From: Candidatus Jorgensenbacteria bacterium
GTDB lineage: Bacteria; Patescibacteriota; Minisyncoccia; UBA6257; GWB1-50-10
Assembly: GCA_016234345.1 (NCBI GenBank)
Contig: JACRFG010000046.1
Span: forward strand, 1-9,542
Reading direction: 5' to 3'
DNA length: 9,542 bases
In this document: positions 7,205-9,542 of the stretch, piece by piece
How the letters are laid out: each line of letters begins with the position of its first letter
Numbering within the stretch: the stretch's first letter is position 1
Position numbers and translations under genes: made by a program
The notes under the pieces: generated by a model
Told to the model about the DNA's origin: nothing
Seen by the model: only the letters and a program-made list of their open reading frames with translations
Databases searched by the model: none

Positions 7205-7558
7205 CTAAATTTTTAAACCGTGTTTACGCGCTTCTTCCACTATTTCTTTGATACGACCGTGATAATGATAGGAACCGCGATCCAAAACCGCTTGAGTCAC
7301 GTTTTTAGCTTTTCCTCGTTCGGCGATCATCTTACCAACATAACGCGCTCCCTCTATCTTGGTAGACTTTTTCTTAAGTTCCATAGATGATGCTGCGGCC
7401 AAAGTTGTACCACTCATATCATCAATAATTTGAGCTGTTGTATAGCGGTGGCTTCGAAAAACAGAAAGACGCGGATGTTCAATAACGCTCCGTATTCGAC
7501 TTCGCACCCGCCGAGACCTTCTCAAACGTATATTATTTAATTTTTTACGCACGTTCAT
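7205..7558 (-). CDS. rplR: 50S ribosomal protein uL18
   Basis: uL18 binds 5S rRNA together with uL5 and anchors it to the central protuberance of the large subunit. The protein has 117 residues, the same as in E. coli. The N-terminus is strongly basic (KKLNNIRLRRSRRVRSRIR), followed by RLSVFRSHRYTTAQIIDD (30-47) and the C-terminal signature DRGSYHYHGRIKEIVEEARKHG, which matches the usual DRGG..YHGRV..LA...RE.G pattern. The gene follows rplF after 23 bases, the longest gap in the operon. That leader is AT-rich and contains ATAAATTTAT at 7566-7575, with no Shine-Dalgarno sequence. Confidence 0.97.
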   Translation of the reverse strand: MNVRKKLNNIRLRRSRRVRSRIRSVIEHPRLSVFRSHRYTTAQIIDDMSGTTLAAASSMELKKKSTKIEGARYVGKMIAERGKAKNVTQAVLDRGSYHYHGRIKEIVEEARKHGLKI

Positions 7559-7581
7559 GATGGAGATAAATTTATATTATT

Positions 7582-8139
7582 CTATGCGGAACCACCGGCT
7601 GTTGAGGTGGCTTTTTTGCCGGCCTTGCGTCGAACAACTTCATTACTGTACCTGAATCCCTTACCTTTATATGGTTCCGGTTTCTTCAATGATCTAATTT
7701 CGGCAGCCACTTGCCCAACCCGTTCTTTGTCAAATCCTTTAATCTTGAGTATTGAATTTTTTTCTATATCAAAAGAAATACCCGGCGGTGTAGTATAACG
7801 TATAGGATGAGAAAAACCAAGGTTTAGCGCTAAATCGTTGCCTTCCTTTACAACACGATAACCAATTCCTTCAAGTACTAAAATTTTTTCGTAACCCTTG
7901 GTAAGTCCTAAAATTGCATTGTTAACAAGCGATCTAAGCGTACCCCAATTACTCCGGGCTCGCTTTCCGCTCCCAACTAGTGAAAACTGTATTTGGTCGC
8001 CGTCGATTAACGGTTTCACTCCATCCAAAATGGGTATGTGTTTTTCGCCCACAGAACCCTTAACTACAATATTGCCTTCCGAGATAGAAACGGTCGTACC
8101 CACAGGTATTTTAATTAGTTGTCTGCCGATTTTAGACAT
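7582..8139 (-). CDS. rplF: 50S ribosomal protein uL6
   Basis: uL6 binds 23S rRNA near the factor-binding site (sarcin-ricin loop) of the large subunit. From the ATG at 8139-8137 the protein has 185 residues, beginning MSKIGRQLIKIPVGTTVS as family members do (MSRIGK.PI.IP.GV.V). The frame is open further upstream to 8226, but that extension would lie inside rpsH and has no family likeness. Two repeated alpha/beta domains are expected; the second contains LVLEGIGYRVVKEGNDLALNLGFSHP and the C-terminal signature PEPYKGKGFRYSNEVVRRKAGKKA. A short Ala/Ser/Gly tail ends the protein. The start is 1 base after the rpsH stop (TAA-T-ATG), which indicates coupling by termination-reinitiation. Confidence 0.97.
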   Translation of the reverse strand: MSKIGRQLIKIPVGTTVSISEGNIVVKGSVGEKHIPILDGVKPLIDGDQIQFSLVGSGKRARSNWGTLRSLVNNAILGLTKGYEKILVLEGIGYRVVKEGNDLALNLGFSHPIRYTTPPGISFDIEKNSILKIKGFDKERVGQVAAEIRSLKKPEPYKGKGFRYSNEVVRRKAGKKATSTAGGSA

Positions 8140-8140
8140 A

Positions 8141-8512
8141 TTACCAAATTTCGAATAGCAATTCTCCACCGACTTTTTTCTTTCGGGCTTCTTGTCCAGA
8201 AAGCACACCATGAGATGTCGAAACAACTAATAAACCAAGACCGTTTTTAACTTTTTTGAAATCACGATACCCTCCATAAAGATGTCGAGATGGTTTACTT
8301 AAAAATTTCACGCCATGCAACTGTTTATCGGTAGGAAATTCTATTTCCATAACTTTTTTAATCGATCTTCCTTTCACTTCAACTTTCTTCAAAAAACCGC
8401 AACGGCGCAAAAGTTCAGCAACCGCATAATCAATTTTGTTGTATCGGGTTTTAACTATTTTTTTCTTAGCTGCCTGAGCGTTTTTTATTTTGATAATTAA
8501 ATCTAGATGCAT
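8141..8512 (-). CDS. rpsH: 30S ribosomal protein uS8
   Basis: uS8 binds the central domain of 16S rRNA (helix 21) and is a primary assembly protein. The 123-residue protein has the N-terminal domain with IIKIKNAQAAKKKIV and the characteristic C-terminal segment STSHGVLSGQEARKKKVGGE followed by LLFEIW, matching the family STSKG.M...EAR...VGGE.L..VW. The first helix is a few residues shorter than in E. coli, because the usual DPIADML part is reduced to LDLI. In E. coli uS8 represses the spc operon by binding near the rplE start; no obvious GC-rich helix of that kind is seen at the rplX-rplE junction here. The gap to rpsN is 6 bases. Confidence 0.96.
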   Translation of the reverse strand: MHLDLIIKIKNAQAAKKKIVKTRYNKIDYAVAELLRRCGFLKKVEVKGRSIKKVMEIEFPTDKQLHGVKFLSKPSRHLYGGYRDFKKVKNGLGLLVVSTSHGVLSGQEARKKKVGGELLFEIW

Positions 8513-8518
8513 AGTTTT

Positions 8519-8704
8519 TTACCAACTGGCTTTACGGATACCGGGAATCTCACCGCGACTAGCCAATTCTCTGAAACAAATTCGGCATAGATTAAAATCC
8601 CGCATATACCCACGTTTACGACCGCAACGAAAACATCGCCGCACGATTCTACTCATATATTTGGGCGGTTTTTTACTTCTAGCTATTACCGATGTTTTCG
8701 CCAT
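8519..8704 (-). CDS. rpsN: 30S ribosomal protein uS14, zinc-binding type
   Basis: uS14 binds the 3' major domain of 16S rRNA in the head of the small subunit. The 61-residue protein is the short zinc-containing form (type Z, the length seen in Thermus and Bacillus RpsNA). Zinc ligands are C24, C27, C40 and C43 (RCFRCGR and LCRICFREL). The C-terminus GEIPGIRKASW is the strongly conserved end of the family. The start at 8704 is supported by the MAKTS..AR opening. The gene lies 12 bases after rplE and 6 bases before rpsH, in the canonical order uL5-uS14-uS8. Confidence 0.97.
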   Translation of the reverse strand: MAKTSVIARSKKPPKYMSRIVRRCFRCGRKRGYMRDFNLCRICFRELASRGEIPGIRKASW

Positions 8705-8716
8705 ATCTTTAAATAT

Positions 8717-9232
8717 TTAAGCTTTGATTTTACGTTCGATACCTTTAAATGGTACGCCAAGACCTTTAAAAAAATCAATTGCTGCCTCACGATTTTTGAT
8801 AACCGGCACTAATGTTACCTGCGCACCAAAAGATACACGGGATTGTTCGGGTACAATCTCAGGAAAAACCTGTTGCTCTCTAAAACCTATATTAAGATTG
8901 CCACGCTCATCAACATTATGAAGCGAAACACCACGGAAGTCTTTTACGCGAGGTAAAATAACGTATACTAGTTTTTTCAAGAAATCATCCTTTTTTTTAC
9001 GTCTAAGAGTTACCTGCAAACCAACGACGTCGCCGCTTCTTATTTTAAAACCGGCAATAGATTGACGAGCTGTACGAGATACCGGTTTTTGACCGGTTAT
9101 CAAAGAAACTTCTCGTGTAATTTCAGGTAACACTTTTTCTTCGAATTGAGATAAATTCCTAAGTTTACCAACTCCCACATTTACAACTATTTTTTCTAAA
9201 CTGTTTATAGAATATTTTTTATTGGATGACAT
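8717..9232 (-). CDS. rplE: 50S ribosomal protein uL5, short N-terminus
   Basis: uL5 binds 5S rRNA and contacts the P-site tRNA in the central protuberance. The 171-residue protein shows the signature SLEKIVVNVGVGK (11-23), the loop GQKPVSRTARQSIAGFKIRSG, PRVKDFRGV and the segment NLNIGFREQQVFPEI. It differs from the E. coli form at the N-terminus: only about 11 residues precede the LEKIVVN strand, where about 30 are usual, so the first helix is mostly lacking. An in-frame TAA at 9259-9257, with no ATG between it and 9232, shows this is not a missed start. The C-terminus (VTLVPVIKNREAAIDFFKGL) also differs from the usual TTAKTDEEA end. The gene starts 11 bases after the rplX stop. Confidence 0.95.
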   Translation of the reverse strand: MSSNKKYSINSLEKIVVNVGVGKLRNLSQFEEKVLPEITREVSLITGQKPVSRTARQSIAGFKIRSGDVVGLQVTLRRKKKDDFLKKLVYVILPRVKDFRGVSLHNVDERGNLNIGFREQQVFPEIVPEQSRVSFGAQVTLVPVIKNREAAIDFFKGLGVPFKGIERKIKA

Positions 9233-9243
9233 ATAATAATGTG

Positions 9244-9542
9244 TTAAATGGTGCTTTTACATTTTCTGCAAATTCTGGTCTTTTGATTTTCATTAATGCG
9301 ATAACCGACTCGTACGCCTCGATTACAATGACTGCAAAAAATACCTACATTAGAAATACGTACGGGTCTGGATACTTGTATAATTTCTCCTTTATCGCCC
9401 TGTTTTTTTGGTCGAACATGTTTTTTGTAAAGATTTAAACCTTCCACTGTAACTTTTTCCGTACGTGGGTCTACACTAATCACCTTACCACTTTTATCTC
9501 GATCTTTACCTTTTATAATTTGTACTGTATCGCCTTTTTTGA
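9244..9542 (-). CDS. rplX: 50S ribosomal protein uL24, 5' end cut by window edge
   Basis: uL24 starts assembly of the large subunit by binding the 5' domain of 23S rRNA. The coding frame stays open to the right edge, so 98 residues are visible and only the first few are missing. The visible part begins KKGDTVQIIKGKDRDKSGKV, a KOW motif, and continues with VEGLNLYKKHVRPKKQGDKG, the classic VEGVN..KKH.KP signature. The GTG at 9483 is an internal valine, not a start. The C-terminus has two CxxC pairs (FCSHCNRG and ICRKCKS) that can form a zinc ribbon, as in the uL24 of several other bacterial groups. uL24 directly upstream of uL5 is the normal spc order. Confidence 0.96.
   Translation of the reverse strand, partial: KKGDTVQIIKGKDRDKSGKVISVDPRTEKVTVEGLNLYKKHVRPKKQGDKGEIIQVSRPVRISNVGIFCSHCNRGVRVGYRINENQKTRICRKCKSTI

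Noticed and set aside
8140..8226. Longer rplF start giving a 29-residue extension
   Set aside because: The extension lies inside rpsH and reads like out-of-frame sequence; the ATG at 8139 gives MSKIGRQLIKIP, the normal uL6 start.
8490..8720. Plus-strand frame of 76 codons opposite rpsN
   Set aside because: It is the complement of a conserved ribosomal protein gene, and its basic and hydrophobic runs mirror that gene's codons.
9233..9243. uS8 autoregulatory binding site near the rplE start
   Set aside because: The junction is short and AT-rich, with no helix resembling the 16S uS8 site by eye; a covariance-model search would be needed to find a diverged one.
9481..9483. GTG as start of uL24
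   Set aside because: The frame continues upstream with a clear KOW motif (GDTVQIIKGKD), so this codon is an internal valine and the real start is beyond the window.

Overview
The window is bacterial housekeeping DNA whose traits fit the Candidate Phyla Radiation (Patescibacteria), most likely a Parcubacteria-like lineage. The main clue is an spc-type ribosomal protein operon in canonical order but with no rpmD (uL30) between rpsE and rplO, where only 6 bases separate the genes. Loss of uL30 is a known trait of CPR bacteria. Very tight gene packing, a dprA-topA pair with no SAM domain on DprA, and a PilO-like pilus gene next door fit the same picture. TGA is used as a stop (dprA, adk), so the UGA-glycine code of Absconditabacteria/Gracilibacteria does not apply. 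The lineage is inferred from gene content, not from a phylogeny.

Layout. Positions 1-290 (minus) hold the 5' end of a membrane-anchored, PilO-like protein that runs off the left edge. Positions 291-399 are a divergent promoter region. From 400 to 3482 (plus), dprA and topA form a two-gene unit with an ATGA start/stop overlap. From 9542 down to 3491 (minus) lies the spc-type operon in transcription order: rplX (cut at the right edge), rplE, rpsN, rpsH, rplF, rplR, rpsE, rplO, secY, adk-like, map. Gaps between its genes are 1 to 23 bases. topA and the operon converge, and a strong intrinsic terminator for the operon lies on top of the last codons and stop of topA.

Function. The operon supplies 50S and 30S proteins (uL24, uL5, uS14, uS8, uL6, uL18, uS5, uL15), the SecY translocon core, a nucleoside monophosphate kinase of the adenylate kinase family, and the methionine aminopeptidase that trims nascent chains. 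DprA loads RecA on incoming single-stranded DNA during transformation. A PilO-like gene beside it, if the identification is right, would fit a type IV pilus/DNA uptake link. TopA removes negative supercoils.

No mobile element, CRISPR array, defence system or RNA gene is visible, and I found no previously undescribed system. The points worth a second look are the absence of Shine-Dalgarno sequences before every gene, changed AMP-site residues in the adk-position kinase, an N-terminally short uL5, the terminator embedded in topA, and the operon ending at map without infA/rpmJ/alpha-operon genes.
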